Part shown: in pieces, positions 24,032 to 31,671 of the stretch
Layout of the letters: the number at the start of each line of letters is the position of its first letter
How positions within the stretch are numbered: the first letter of the stretch is position 1
Assembly (NCBI GenBank): GCA_902768805.1
Contig: CACXMX010000013.1
Coordinates: forward strand, 1 to 45,227
Source of the DNA: Oscillospiraceae bacterium
GTDB taxonomy: Bacteria; Bacillota; Clostridia; Oscillospirales; Oscillospiraceae
DNA length: 45,227 bases
Reading direction: 5' to 3'
Notes under the pieces: model-generated
What the model was told of the DNA's origin: nothing
Seen by the model: the letters and a program-made list of their open reading frames with translations, nothing else
Database searches by the model: none
Made by a program: the position numbers and the translations under genes

Positions 24032-24349
24032 ATGGCAACCGCGAAGAAGACCCTGGTGTACAAGGGACATCCCCTTCGCCGTAAAGACAATATCCTCTAT
24101 TACGGAAGCATGTCCGACAAGTACATCATCATGATGCAGATCATGGACACCAAGACTGTACAGCCCGCCGCCGGCGCGGAAAACGTCGGTGAGCTTAAGG
24201 TGGCGTCAAAGGTCTCTGTTCAGCTGCAGCTGACCGATCCGGACGTGAAGTCCCGGGACCGGGTGGTCAAAAAAACGGAGAAAAACAGCCTGTACGCGGC
24301 CATGGACGTGGCTTCGGTCTGGCTGGACAGAGCGCTCGCCAAGGACTGA
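24032..24349 (+). CDS. Small conserved-looking protein of unknown function
   Basis: 105 residues, basic, without signal peptide, membrane segment or cysteine. The sequence MATAKKTLVYKGHPLRRKDNILYYGSMSDKYIIMMQIMDTK begins with predicted beta strands and ends with a helix (NSLYAAMDVASVWLDRALAKD). I do not recognise a named domain. A consensus promoter and a good GAGGTGAT site make it a credible gene with substantial expression. A TTG at 23978 in the same frame is part of the -35 box, so the start is ATG 24032. The SH3b-NlpC/P60 hydrolase starts 39 nt downstream and may be co-transcribed. Confidence 0.75.
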   Translation: MATAKKTLVYKGHPLRRKDNILYYGSMSDKYIIMMQIMDTKTVQPAAGAENVGELKVASKVSVQLQLTDPDVKSRDRVVKKTEKNSLYAAMDVASVWLDRALAKD

Positions 24350-24388
24350 TTTCTTTCGCGGGCCTCCCGGACGGGGGATATGGGGATC

Positions 24389-25489
24389 ATGAAAAAGCTT
24401 ACAAAACTGATGGCGGCCGTGTTGATGGCCGTCATGCTGACCGGGATACTTCCCGTTGCAGCTCACGCTGCGGGCAGGGAAGCGAAGGTGACTTCGTATA
24501 TGCTCAATGTTCGCGCCGGCGCAGCTCAGGAGTATACGATCATCGACGTCGCCTATGAAGGGAACACGATGGACGTGCTCGAGGAACTGCCCAACGGATG
24601 GGTAAAGGTCCGTTTCAACGGCCAGGAGGGCTGGGTCAGCTCTCTGTTCCTGAGCATCTACGACAAACCGGAACCGACCGCCAGCCAGACCTACGAGGCA
24701 GCGGAGACTGCCGTGGAGCAGGCCGCTCCCGCCGCGCAGCCCGCTCCGGCCGCCGCGCAGGCCGCTCCCGCCGCGACTCAGGGCGCCAACGCGTCCGTGA
24801 AGGGAGAAGGCGTCTACTTCAGAAGCGGCCCGAGTATGTCCAGTTCCGTGCTGGATACCCTTTCCAACGGCACCCGCGTGCGCATCAACGGCGTATGCGC
24901 CGCCTGGTATGAGGTCAGCTACAATGGCCAGACAGGCTATATCCACGGTGATTTTGTATCTCGCGACGGTCAGACAGCCGCGCAGCCCGTAACGGCGCAG
25001 ACGGTTGCCGCCGCTCCGGAGACAGCCGTGGCCGTTGAGGTCGCCGCGCTCGCCCCCGCCGAGACCCCCGCCCCCGCCGCGACGCCCGAACCGACGGCCG
25101 CTCCTCCGAAAGCGCTCTCCGCATCCGGACAGGCCGTGGTGGACACCGCCATGAAGTATCAGGGCATACCGTACCGCTGGGCCGGTACCAGCCCCGAAAG
25201 CGGATTTGACTGCTCCGGTCTTGTCTACTACGTATATAAGCAGCACGGCGTCACTCTCAACCGCGTGGCTCAGTCGATGGCCTATAACGGGACTGAGGTG
25301 GATCTGAACAGCCTGCAGCCCGGCGACATCCTGCTGTTCGGCAGTTCTGTTTACAACATCTGGCACGCCGGCATCTACATCGGCAACGGGCAGTTCATTC
25401 ACGCTCCGCACAGCGGCGCGGTGGTGAGCACCCAGTCTATTGCCGGCACCTACGGAATGCGGCTGGTGGCCGCGCGCCGGATCTTCTGA
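24389..25489 (+). CDS. Secreted SH3b-SH3b-NlpC/P60 cell-wall endopeptidase
   Basis: 366 residues. A signal peptide (MKKLTKLMAAVLMAVMLTGILPVAAHAA) is followed by a bacterial SH3 domain (about 32-92), an Ala/Pro/Glu linker, a second SH3 domain (about 127-190), a second Ala/Pro linker and a C-terminal NlpC/P60 domain. The catalytic Cys is in GFDCSGLV (C275), with His in WHAGIYIG (H326) and FIHAPHSG (H338). Such enzymes cut D-gamma-Glu to diamino-acid bonds in peptidoglycan stems and the SH3 domains hold the wall. An ATG at 24380 is also in frame, but starting at 24389 gives a normal MKK signal peptide; the choice is not certain. A terminator follows 16 nt after the stop. Confidence 0.93.
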   Translation: MKKLTKLMAAVLMAVMLTGILPVAAHAAGREAKVTSYMLNVRAGAAQEYTIIDVAYEGNTMDVLEELPNGWVKVRFNGQEGWVSSLFLSIYDKPEPTASQTYEAAETAVEQAAPAAQPAPAAAQAAPAATQGANASVKGEGVYFRSGPSMSSSVLDTLSNGTRVRINGVCAAWYEVSYNGQTGYIHGDFVSRDGQTAAQPVTAQTVAAAPETAVAVEVAALAPAETPAPAATPEPTAAPPKALSASGQAVVDTAMKYQGIPYRWAGTSPESGFDCSGLVYYVYKQHGVTLNRVAQSMAYNGTEVDLNSLQPGDILLFGSSVYNIWHAGIYIGNGQFIHAPHSGAVVSTQSIAGTYGMRLVAARRIF

Positions 25490-25505
25490 TAAATGAAAAA
25501 ATGAT

Positions 25506-25538
25506 AAACCCCCGATCCCGTCAGGAATCGGGGGTTTT
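25506..25538 (+). terminator. Terminator of the NlpC/P60 gene
   Basis: An 11-bp stem (25506-25516 with 25527-25537) with a 10-nt loop and a short T-run. Confidence 0.85.
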
Positions 25539-25565
25539 GCTTATTCCTCCCGGACCGTCGGCTTT

Positions 25566-25707
25566 GCGGTCAGGGCGAACGATACGAAGCTTGCGGGAAT
25601 AAAACAACCGAGGAGAACCCGGCGGAGCGGTTCGACGAGGGGAGGAGGAGCAGCGGAGTGAATGAGCCCTGCCGCTTGCGGTCAGGGCGAACGATATAAA
25701 GCTTGCG
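25566..25707. repeat. Pair of 30-bp intergenic direct repeats
   Basis: Bases 25566-25595 and 25678-25707 are the same 30-bp unit (starting GCGGTCAGGGCGAACGATA and ending AAGCTTGCG) with two mismatches, spaced 112 bp apart. The second copy ends a few bases from the T-run of the RNA terminator. No transposase or long flanking inverted repeat is present. It is probably a dispersed intergenic repeat of this genome. Confidence 0.7.
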
Positions 25708-25713
25708 ACGACG

Positions 25714-25744
25714 AAAAAAAGGGACGCACCCGAAGGTGCGCCCC
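25714..25744 (-). terminator. Terminator of the structured RNA
   Basis: A stem of 25721-25730 with 25735-25744 and a 4-nt loop, followed on the minus strand by seven T (complement of 25714-25720). Confidence 0.9.
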
Positions 25745-25945
25745 GGTCCGCAATGTCGTGGGGGGCCCAATTAGAACCTGCACGTCTCGGCAGGTGGGTC
25801 GCCGCCCTAACGCTTTCATGCTTCCAACGTCCGCCCCGAAGAGGCGGGAGGCCTGCAATACACGTCCGGAGCCAAGCATCCCTTTTATCTAATGTGGGTT
25901 TAAAAGGGCCCCGCAAAATGGAGGCCACGGGCACCGCAGAACCTT
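25745..25945 (-). ncRNA. ssrS: Structured non-coding RNA, probably 6S RNA
   Basis: About 200 nt on the minus strand between the DUF1292 stop and a strong terminator. The ends pair: GGUUCUGC (25936-25943) with GCGGACC (25745-25751). Further in, CGUGG pairs with CCACG and GGGGCCC with GGGCCCC, making a long interrupted hairpin. Inside are a hairpin ACCUGC/GCAGGU and a GCCCCGAAGAGGCGGG-type stem. The length, rod-like closed form and position near DUF1292 fit 6S RNA, which binds the housekeeping RNA polymerase in stationary phase by mimicking an open promoter. I could not test it against a covariance model, so the RNA gene is safer than the name. Confidence 0.6.
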
Positions 25946-26235
25946 TACGTATCGTCTTCCTCCGCGTCCATGATCAGCTGATAGGCCTCATAAACGCGGT
26001 TGAGCTCGTCGTCGTCGTCAACGGAGTCGAAGAATTCTTCGCCGTTCTCTTCGCGGATACGAAGAAAGATCAGACCGTAATCCGGGTCGTTGACGTCCAT
26101 GTTTTCGATATCCGCGGGAACGAAGACCGCGTAGGATTCCCCGTCGAGATCCATCACGTCCAGCATTTCCAGCTCAAACTCGTTGCCCTCTTCATCGGCG
26201 ATGGTGATCAGGTCGCCGCCAAAGGAATCGCTCAA
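25945..26235 (-). CDS. DUF1292 (YrzB-like) acidic protein
   Basis: 96 residues starting at a TTG codon. AAAGGAGG lies 8 nt before that TTG, and the resulting start MSDSFGGDLITIADEEGNEFELEMLDVMDLDGESYAVFVPAD is the normal beginning of DUF1292 proteins. Two upstream ATG codons in frame (26268, 26310) would place the ribosome site inside the gene. The protein is very acidic (Asp/Glu throughout) with the family pattern DPDYGLIFLRIREENGEEFFDSVDDDDELNRVYEAY. In many Firmicutes it sits with ruvX and ireB near alaS, which are absent here. Function unknown. It is immediately upstream of the putative 6S RNA. Confidence 0.9.
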   Translation of the reverse strand: MSDSFGGDLITIADEEGNEFELEMLDVMDLDGESYAVFVPADIENMDVNDPDYGLIFLRIREENGEEFFDSVDDDDELNRVYEAYQLIMDAEEDDT

Positions 26236-26272
26236 CGGTCCCGCCTCCTTTAAGTCGTTGTTTTTCATGCAC

Positions 26273-26300
26273 ATTATACCATATACTGCAGGAAAATCAA
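26273..26300 (-). promoter_or_regulatory. Promoter of DUF1292 (and possibly the RNA)
   Basis: Minus strand: -35 TTGATT (26295-26300), 16-bp spacer, -10 TATAAT (26273-26278). I see no equally good promoter at the 5' end of the RNA, which may therefore be processed from this transcript. Confidence 0.7.
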
Positions 26301-26400
26301 TAGCGGGCAAACGTTTCGGGGCCGTTGTGCGTCCTTATGTTATCCCCGGAAGGACCGGGAAAATAATGTCCCCGTCCGTATGGAATCGACAGGCAATTTG

Positions 26401-26409
26401 TGATATAAT
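26401..26409 (+). promoter_or_regulatory. Extended -10 promoter of the PBP gene
   Basis: TGATATAAT (TG-n-TATAAT) with no good -35 element; leader about 45 nt. Confidence 0.55.
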
Positions 26410-26459
26410 AATATTTCACAGTACCGGAATGAAAACGACCCCTTTGTGTGGAGGCTGCG

Positions 26460-28721
26460 ATGAAAGACTCAACTCCGGACAAAAAAACACCGAAGCGCAG
26501 GCGTTCCCGCCGTCGTGTCAGCAGCTGGACGACACGCCAGAAGCTGATGCGTGCCGCGCGCGTGGGAGATACAGCCGTGACCACGGTAGGTGATGTGGTG
26601 CGCCTCGCGGTGAAGATCCTGATCTCTGTGCTCCTTGTGGCGCTGACATCCGGCCTTCTGTTCATGTGCATCTTCGCCTACTATGTCAAGAACAGCCTGA
26701 CCACGGATCTGAACATTACCCTGTCCGATTACTCGCTGTCGCTCTCGAGCACGATCTGGGCCTATGACGACAACGGAAGCCCCGTAGAACTCGCCGTGCT
26801 GCGCACCGACGAGAACCGGACCTGGCTCAATTACGATGAGATCCCCGAATATTTCGAAAAAGCCGCCGTAGCCATCGAGGACAAGCGGTTTTACGAGCAC
26901 AAGGGCGTGGACTGGTATCGCACCGCCGGCGCGTTCGTAAACATGTTCCTCGGCATGAAAAACGACTTCGGCGGATCCACCATCACGCAGCAGCTTATCA
27001 AAAACATCACCACCGAGGATGACGTCACCGTACAGCGCAAGCTGGCTGAGATCTTCCGCGCGCTGGATCTGGAAAAGACCTATACCAAGGAAGAGATCAT
27101 GGAGTGGTACCTCAACGTGGTCTACTTCGGCGAAGGCGCCTACGGTGTCGCCAAAGCGGCGGATACGTATTTTGACAAAAATCCGGAGGATCTCACTCTG
27201 GCACAGTGCGCGAGCATTATCGGCATCACCAACAACCCATCCCGCTACAGTCCCTTCGCCAGCGTGGAGAACAACTGCAAACGCACCAAGACGATCCTTT
27301 ACGAAATGTATGATCAGGGATATATCTCCCGGGACGACTATGAAGAGGCCGTAGCCGAGGTAGACAACGGGGATCTTCATTTCATCCGGGGCGAGAACGA
27401 GATCTACCAGCAGGAGATCTACTCCTACTATGTGGAGACCGTGATACGGGACGTGCTGAACGATCTGCAGGCGAGGCTGGGGCTGTCGGAGGACGCTGCC
27501 CGTCAGCTGCTCTATCACGGCGGCTACCAGATCTACGCCTGCATTGACCGGGACATGCAGGCCAAAGTGGACGCGATCTACACCGATCCGTCCAAACTGC
27601 CGCAGCCATACCGCGCCAGCAGCCAGATGCTCCAGTCGGGATGCATGGTTCTCGACGCGTTTACCGGCGAGATCAAGGCGATCGCGGGCGGCGTGGGCGA
27701 GAAAAACCGGAATTTCGGATGGAACTACGCCACCGACGCGCACCGGCCCGCAGGCTCGTCCATAAAACCGCTTGCTTCTTACGGTCCTGCCATGGACCTG
27801 GGCCTGATCACCGAATCCACCCGGGTCAACGACAGCCCCTATATCACCCTGAAGGGGACGCGGTGGTATCCCCGCAACTACGGCGCGTACGATTACGACG
27901 GCATCATCACGATCTGGGACGCTCTGGTCCGCTCCAAAAATACCGTAGCCGCCCAGATCATCGACAAGCTTACCCCCACCGTCTCCTTTGAGTATCTCAC
28001 CGACCGCATGGGCTTCGATCTGGTGGAGGCTGACCGGGATTACGCGCCGCTGGCGCTGGGACAGTTCACCAACGGCGTTACGGTGCGGGAAATGGCCCAG
28101 GCCTATACGGTGTTCCCCAACGACGGCTGGATGAATTTTGCCCGGTCCTATTCTCTTGTCACCGACTCCTCCGGGCTGACGGTGCTGGACAATCCGGTCC
28201 GCTCCAATTACGTTTTCAACACGGACGCGGCGCGCTGCGTTACCGAAATGCTTGAGGCAGCCGCCTGGTACGGTACCGGATACGAGGCCTACCTCGGCTA
28301 CGGAAAGATGCCGGTGGCGGGCAAGACCGGCACGACCTCCGACGACTGTGACCGCTGGTTCTGCGGCTTTTCCCCCTACTATGTCTGCGCTGTCTGGACC
28401 GGCTTTGACAACCCCGAACCCATGTACTACTCCGGGAACCCGGGCGCGAAAATCTGGCGGAGCGTCATGGAGTCGATCCATGAGGGCCTGCCCGTGGTTC
28501 AGTTCAGCGATCCGGCAAGCCGCGGCTACGATACGGGCATCTTCGGGAACCTGGAGGTCACTCCTTCGCCCACCGCGGTGCCGACGCCCACTCCGTCCCC
28601 CACGCCCGCTCCGACGCCCGAACCGACAGCCGAACCCGACGTTATCCCCGTTATGCCGGACGGACCCTCCGGCGCGGAGCCGGCTGATCCCGGGTTCTAT
28701 GTGGAGATCCCCGTGGGATAA
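26460..28721 (+). CDS. Class A penicillin-binding protein (PBP1a type)
   Basis: 753 residues. A basic cytoplasmic start, a membrane helix (about 52-76), the GT51 glycosyltransferase with EDKRFYEHKG (140-149, catalytic Glu) and GGSTITQQL (171-179), then the transpeptidase with SSIK (S433, K436), SKN (492-494) and KTGT (622-625). The C-terminal tail is Pro/Thr-rich (TPTPSPTPAPTPEPT). It polymerises glycan strands from lipid II and cross-links stem peptides outside the membrane. I chose ATG 26460 because GGAGG ends 5 nt before it; an in-frame GTG at 26448 has no such site. It is monocistronic, with its own promoter and terminator. Confidence 0.96.
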   Translation: MKDSTPDKKTPKRRRSRRRVSSWTTRQKLMRAARVGDTAVTTVGDVVRLAVKILISVLLVALTSGLLFMCIFAYYVKNSLTTDLNITLSDYSLSLSSTIWAYDDNGSPVELAVLRTDENRTWLNYDEIPEYFEKAAVAIEDKRFYEHKGVDWYRTAGAFVNMFLGMKNDFGGSTITQQLIKNITTEDDVTVQRKLAEIFRALDLEKTYTKEEIMEWYLNVVYFGEGAYGVAKAADTYFDKNPEDLTLAQCASIIGITNNPSRYSPFASVENNCKRTKTILYEMYDQGYISRDDYEEAVAEVDNGDLHFIRGENEIYQQEIYSYYVETVIRDVLNDLQARLGLSEDAARQLLYHGGYQIYACIDRDMQAKVDAIYTDPSKLPQPYRASSQMLQSGCMVLDAFTGEIKAIAGGVGEKNRNFGWNYATDAHRPAGSSIKPLASYGPAMDLGLITESTRVNDSPYITLKGTRWYPRNYGAYDYDGIITIWDALVRSKNTVAAQIIDKLTPTVSFEYLTDRMGFDLVEADRDYAPLALGQFTNGVTVREMAQAYTVFPNDGWMNFARSYSLVTDSSGLTVLDNPVRSNYVFNTDAARCVTEMLEAAAWYGTGYEAYLGYGKMPVAGKTGTTSDDCDRWFCGFSPYYVCAVWTGFDNPEPMYYSGNPGAKIWRSVMESIHEGLPVVQFSDPASRGYDTGIFGNLEVTPSPTAVPTPTPSPTPAPTPEPTAEPDVIPVMPDGPSGAEPADPGFYVEIPVG

Positions 28722-28745
28722 AGAAGGAACAGAGAAGTTAACACG

Positions 28746-28801
28746 ACCGCGGTATCCTTACGGCGAACTGTTGATCCGCCGGGAAGGGCACCGCGGTTTT
28801 T
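28746..28801 (+). terminator. Terminator of the PBP gene
   Basis: Outer stem ACCGCGGT (28746-28753 with 28790-28797), inner stems CCTT/AAGG and CGGCG/CGCCG, then a T-run to 28801. Confidence 0.7.
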
Positions 28802-28836
28802 GTTCTCCTTATTAAGCTGCGCGTTATCCAAAGCGG

Positions 28837-28871
28837 AACAAGGCGCCGTTTCAAAGAAACGGCGCCTTGTT
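28837..28871. terminator. Hairpin between the converging PBP and anti-sigma genes
   Basis: A perfect 15-bp stem (28837-28851 with 28857-28871) around CAAAG. Flanking T-runs are short, so it may serve both directions weakly. Confidence 0.65.
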
Positions 28872-28894
28872 GTTCTGTATCTTTTTCTTTGGGA

Positions 28895-29779
28895 TCAGGA
28901 GAGCGCGGACAGATCGAACATATCCGCGAAGGCCTGCAGATCCTCCCGGGTCACCGGATCCGGCATGAACATGCTGTTGCCGGAGGTGCCGCCCAGAAGG
29001 TTGACCGCGACAAAGGAGCCGGGCAGATCCGCAAGCATTACGCAGCGATCCGGTCCCATGGAGAGCTGAACGTCCACGCCGGAGGCGGTGGTGTAGATCC
29101 ATTCCTCATAGTCCCCGGCGCTGCCGATGTTCAGCGTGACCTCGGAGAAGCTGCCCTTGCGGTAGCGGCCGAACTGGTACTCATAAAACCGGCCGGCTGT
29201 ATTGGTCCCGTCGCCCTGGAAAGAACCGTCTTCATAGACATAGCCGCTGATGGCCGTACAGTTCGAGATAAAAGGAGGAATACCGGCCAGAGAACACAGT
29301 TCGTTCTCCGAATAAAAGTCCTGACGGAACGTGTGGAGCCGCAGGCCGTAGGAGGAGGCGATGCTCTCAAGCTCTTTGCCCATCTCGGGAGAATAGACCG
29401 AGTAGAGGGAATAGGTCCCTTCGGAGAGGCTGCCGTCCGCGGCGGACCGGGATACGACATCGGCGGAAGTCAGGTACTCCATCCACCGGGCGTTGGCCTT
29501 GAACTCGGCGCTTTCCGGCACGCCCTGCAGGGCGATCACGTCGCCTGCGGCTTCGGGCGTGGCGTACGGATCGGACACCGTGATGCTCCTGAGCCCGAAC
29601 AGGTCGGTGGCGAACGCGGTCCCGCCCAACACGACGATCGCCAGCGCCGCCGCGATCAATCCGCCCGGAAGGCGGAATCGCCGTATCTTCGGCTTTTCCT
29701 CCAGCGAGGCGAGCGTGGAAACGATCCTTGCCTCGAAGGAGGCGGGAACCTCCTCAAATACTTTGTCCCAGTGTTCCAT
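28895..29779 (-). CDS. Probable anti-sigma factor (single-span membrane protein)
   Basis: 294 residues. A short cytoplasmic N-terminus (1-38, MEHWDKVFEEVPASFEARIVSTL...) is followed by one membrane helix (about 39-57) and a large extracellular region with beta-rich segments and two cysteines (CSLAGIPPFISNC). Its ATG overlaps the ECF sigma stop by one base, the classic sigma/anti-sigma arrangement, and the topology fits. No ZAS zinc motif (HxxxCxxC) is seen, so it belongs to the Firmicute RsiV/DUF4179-like style of regulators rather than the zinc type. Function is inferred from context. Confidence 0.7.
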   Translation of the reverse strand: MEHWDKVFEEVPASFEARIVSTLASLEEKPKIRRFRLPGGLIAAALAIVVLGGTAFATDLFGLRSITVSDPYATPEAAGDVIALQGVPESAEFKANARWMEYLTSADVVSRSAADGSLSEGTYSLYSVYSPEMGKELESIASSYGLRLHTFRQDFYSENELCSLAGIPPFISNCTAISGYVYEDGSFQGDGTNTAGRFYEYQFGRYRKGSFSEVTLNIGSAGDYEEWIYTTASGVDVQLSMGPDRCVMLADLPGSFVAVNLLGGTSGNSMFMPDPVTREDLQAFADMFDLSALS

Positions 29780-30258
29780 TATACCGGCACCTCTTCCTCT
29801 TCTCCCAGTACGCTGCGGAGCTTGGCTCTTCCGGCAAACAGCCGGGACTTCACGGTACCCTCGGGTATGTGAAGGATCTCCGAGATCTCCCGTATGCTGA
29901 AGCCTTCGATGTAGAACATGATAATGGGGATCCGATAGATTTCATCCATCTGCATGATGAGACTGCGAAGCTCACGCCCCTCGGTATCCTCGGGCGCGAC
30001 GCTCTCGGGCAATTCGTCCAGCACGATCACCTTTCCGCTGCGGCGGCAGATGTCGTAGCACTCATTGACCAGGATACGCGTCACCCAGGAACGAAAAGCG
30101 GCTTCGTTTTTCAGCGAGTCACGCTTTTCCCATGCCTTGAGTATGGCCTCCTGCACGGCGTCCTCGCGGTCCGCCTCGCTGCGCAGGATGCCGCAGGCGA
30201 CATGGTAGAGCGTTTTCTTCATGTCCAGGATCTGGACGGTAAAATCGTCTTTTGTCAT
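29779..30258 (-). CDS. ECF-type RNA polymerase sigma factor
   Basis: 159 residues. Region 2 is visible as LYHVACGILRSEADREDAVQEAILKAWEKRDSLKNEAAFRSWVTRILVNECYDICRR, including the DAVQEAILKAW -10-reading segment. Region 4 is ELRSLIMQMDEIYRIPIIMFYIEGFSIREISEILHIPEGTVKSRLFAGRAKLR, with the helix-turn-helix that reads the -35 element. It directs polymerase to a stress regulon when released from its anti-sigma factor, encoded directly after it. The signal is unknown. I could not identify an autoregulated ECF promoter upstream. Confidence 0.93.
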   Translation of the reverse strand: MTKDDFTVQILDMKKTLYHVACGILRSEADREDAVQEAILKAWEKRDSLKNEAAFRSWVTRILVNECYDICRRSGKVIVLDELPESVAPEDTEGRELRSLIMQMDEIYRIPIIMFYIEGFSIREISEILHIPEGTVKSRLFAGRAKLRSVLGEEEEVPV

Positions 30259-30586
30259 AAGCGTTCACTCACTCGGGGGAGAAGACCCTCGGGGTCTTTC
30301 CCTTTTCCATAGATTAGGACGTCCCGGCGTTCCGCCCGGTTCGGTAGACGGCAAAAGATTTTTATATTAATCTGCGGGAAACAGCGTCTCCCGCGGTCTT
30401 ACGGACCGGGCTCATCCATAAAGTAACACATTTTCGGACGTTTTCCAAAAAAGATTTCAAAACAGGGTTGACAGGGCTGTATTAATGTGCTATTGTTCTA
30501 ATCACTTAATACAACGAAACAAACGAGATCCGATACCTTGATTTCAGACACGTTTTCGAATCGAGATCAACTGAAGGGGTGATGAC
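30259..30586. other. Intergenic region between the divergent ECF sigma and GntR genes
   Basis: No gene. It holds a 6-bp hairpin AGACCC/GGGTCT in the ECF leader near 30281-30298, an AT-rich stretch near 30360 and, at the right end, the GntR promoter and a possible operator. No ECF-type promoter could be identified for the sigma gene. Confidence 0.5.
30468..30512 (+). promoter_or_regulatory. Promoter of the GntR-ABC operon with a flanking inverted repeat
   Basis: -35 TTGACA (30468-30473), 17-bp spacer, -10 TATTGT (30491-30496). GTATTAA (30479-30485) and TTAATAC (30506-30512) form a 7-bp inverted repeat around the -10 box. This is where an autoregulating GntR dimer would block polymerase; operator function is inference. 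Confidence 0.65.
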
Positions 30587-30958
30587 ATGCAGTTTGAGAT
30601 CCGGGATTCCCGTCCGATCTGGCAGCAGCTGGCTCAGCAGCTGCGCGAGCGTATCGTCAAGGGCGAGTATCCGCCCGGCTCCCATTTTCCCACGGTACGC
30701 GAACTGGCGGCGCAGGCGGGGGTGAACCCCAACACCATGCAGCGCGCCATGGGACAGCTGGAAGCGGACGGGCTGGTGATAACCAACCGCACGGCGGGAC
30801 GCACCGTTACCGAGAGGGAAGACGTGCTCGCCGAGATGCGCAGGACGCTGGCGATCCAGCGGACGGAGGAATACCTGAAGGATTTGCAGGCTCTGGGCCT
30901 GGACCGCGCGGCGGCCCGGGAGCTGCTCGGAGCGAAAGGAGAGGAAAACCATGAGTGA
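30587..30958 (+). CDS. GntR-family transcriptional regulator, YtrA subfamily
   Basis: 123 residues. The N-terminal winged helix (about 8-72: PIWQQLAQQLRERIVKGEYPPGSHFPTVRELAAQAGVNPNTMQRAMGQLEADGLVITNRTAGRTV) is textbook GntR. The short helical C-terminus (about 50 residues) is the YtrA type, which binds a small inducer or antibiotic and controls a neighbouring ABC transporter. AAGGGGTGATGAC precedes the ATG. Its stop overlaps the start of the ATPase gene by 8 bp, so the regulator and transporter are coupled and probably autoregulated. Confidence 0.93.
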   Translation: MQFEIRDSRPIWQQLAQQLRERIVKGEYPPGSHFPTVRELAAQAGVNPNTMQRAMGQLEADGLVITNRTAGRTVTEREDVLAEMRRTLAIQRTEEYLKDLQALGLDRAAARELLGAKGEENHE

Positions 30959-31655
30959 ACTTGTTACCTGCAGCGGCCTGACGCGCTGGTTCGGCCAGAC
31001 CAAGGCGCTGGACAATGTGGATCTGACGCTCACATCGGGCAAAATCATCGGACTGCTTGGGCCCAACGGCTCGGGCAAGACCACGCTGATCAAGATCCTG
31101 AACGGACTGCTCCGGCCCACATCGGGCACGGCTCTTGTGGACGGGATGGAGCCCGGACCCGAGAGCAAGGCGATCATCAGCTATCTCCCCGACCGCGGAT
31201 ACTTTCCCGACTGGATGCGCGTGGGCGACATGATGGACCTGTTCGAGGATTTCTACGGGGATTTTGACCGGGCCAAGGCCGAGGACATGTGCCGCGCGCT
31301 GGGGCTGAAATCGGAGAGCAGCATCAAAACGCTTTCCAAGGGCACCCGTGAGAAAATGCAGCTGATGCTGGTGATGAGCCGCAAAGCAAAGCTTTACCTG
31401 CTCGATGAGCCCATCGCGGGCGTAGACCCGGCGGCCCGGGAATTCATCATGCAGACGATCCTCACCAACTATAACGAGGACGGCACGGTGCTGATCTCCA
31501 CGCACCTGATCTCCGACATCGAGCAGGTGCTCGACGAGGCAGTGTTCCTGCAGCAGGGGAAGATCATCCTGCATGAGGCTGTGGACAGCATCCGCGAACG
31601 CACGGGCGAGAGCGTGGACGCGCTCTTCCGCGAGATGTTCCGCGCGCAGCTGTGA
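30951..31655 (+). CDS. ABC transporter ATP-binding protein (YtrB-like)
   Basis: 234 residues. Walker A GPNGSGKTT (near 36-44), signature LSKGTREKM (near 129, Lys in place of the second Gly), Walker B KLYLLDEPIAGVD (near 146-158) and an H-loop STHLI. The PDRGYFPDWMRVGDMMDLF region replaces the usual Q-loop context of the drug-resistance family. It powers the ABC-2 permease encoded 16 nt downstream. Transporters of YtrA operons act in bacitracin/lipid-II antibiotic response or acetoin use; which applies here is unknown. Confidence 0.93.
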   Translation: MSELVTCSGLTRWFGQTKALDNVDLTLTSGKIIGLLGPNGSGKTTLIKILNGLLRPTSGTALVDGMEPGPESKAIISYLPDRGYFPDWMRVGDMMDLFEDFYGDFDRAKAEDMCRALGLKSESSIKTLSKGTREKMQLMLVMSRKAKLYLLDEPIAGVDPAAREFIMQTILTNYNEDGTVLISTHLISDIEQVLDEAVFLQQGKIILHEAVDSIRERTGESVDALFREMFRAQL

Positions 31656-31671
31656 GAAGGAGGGAAAAACA

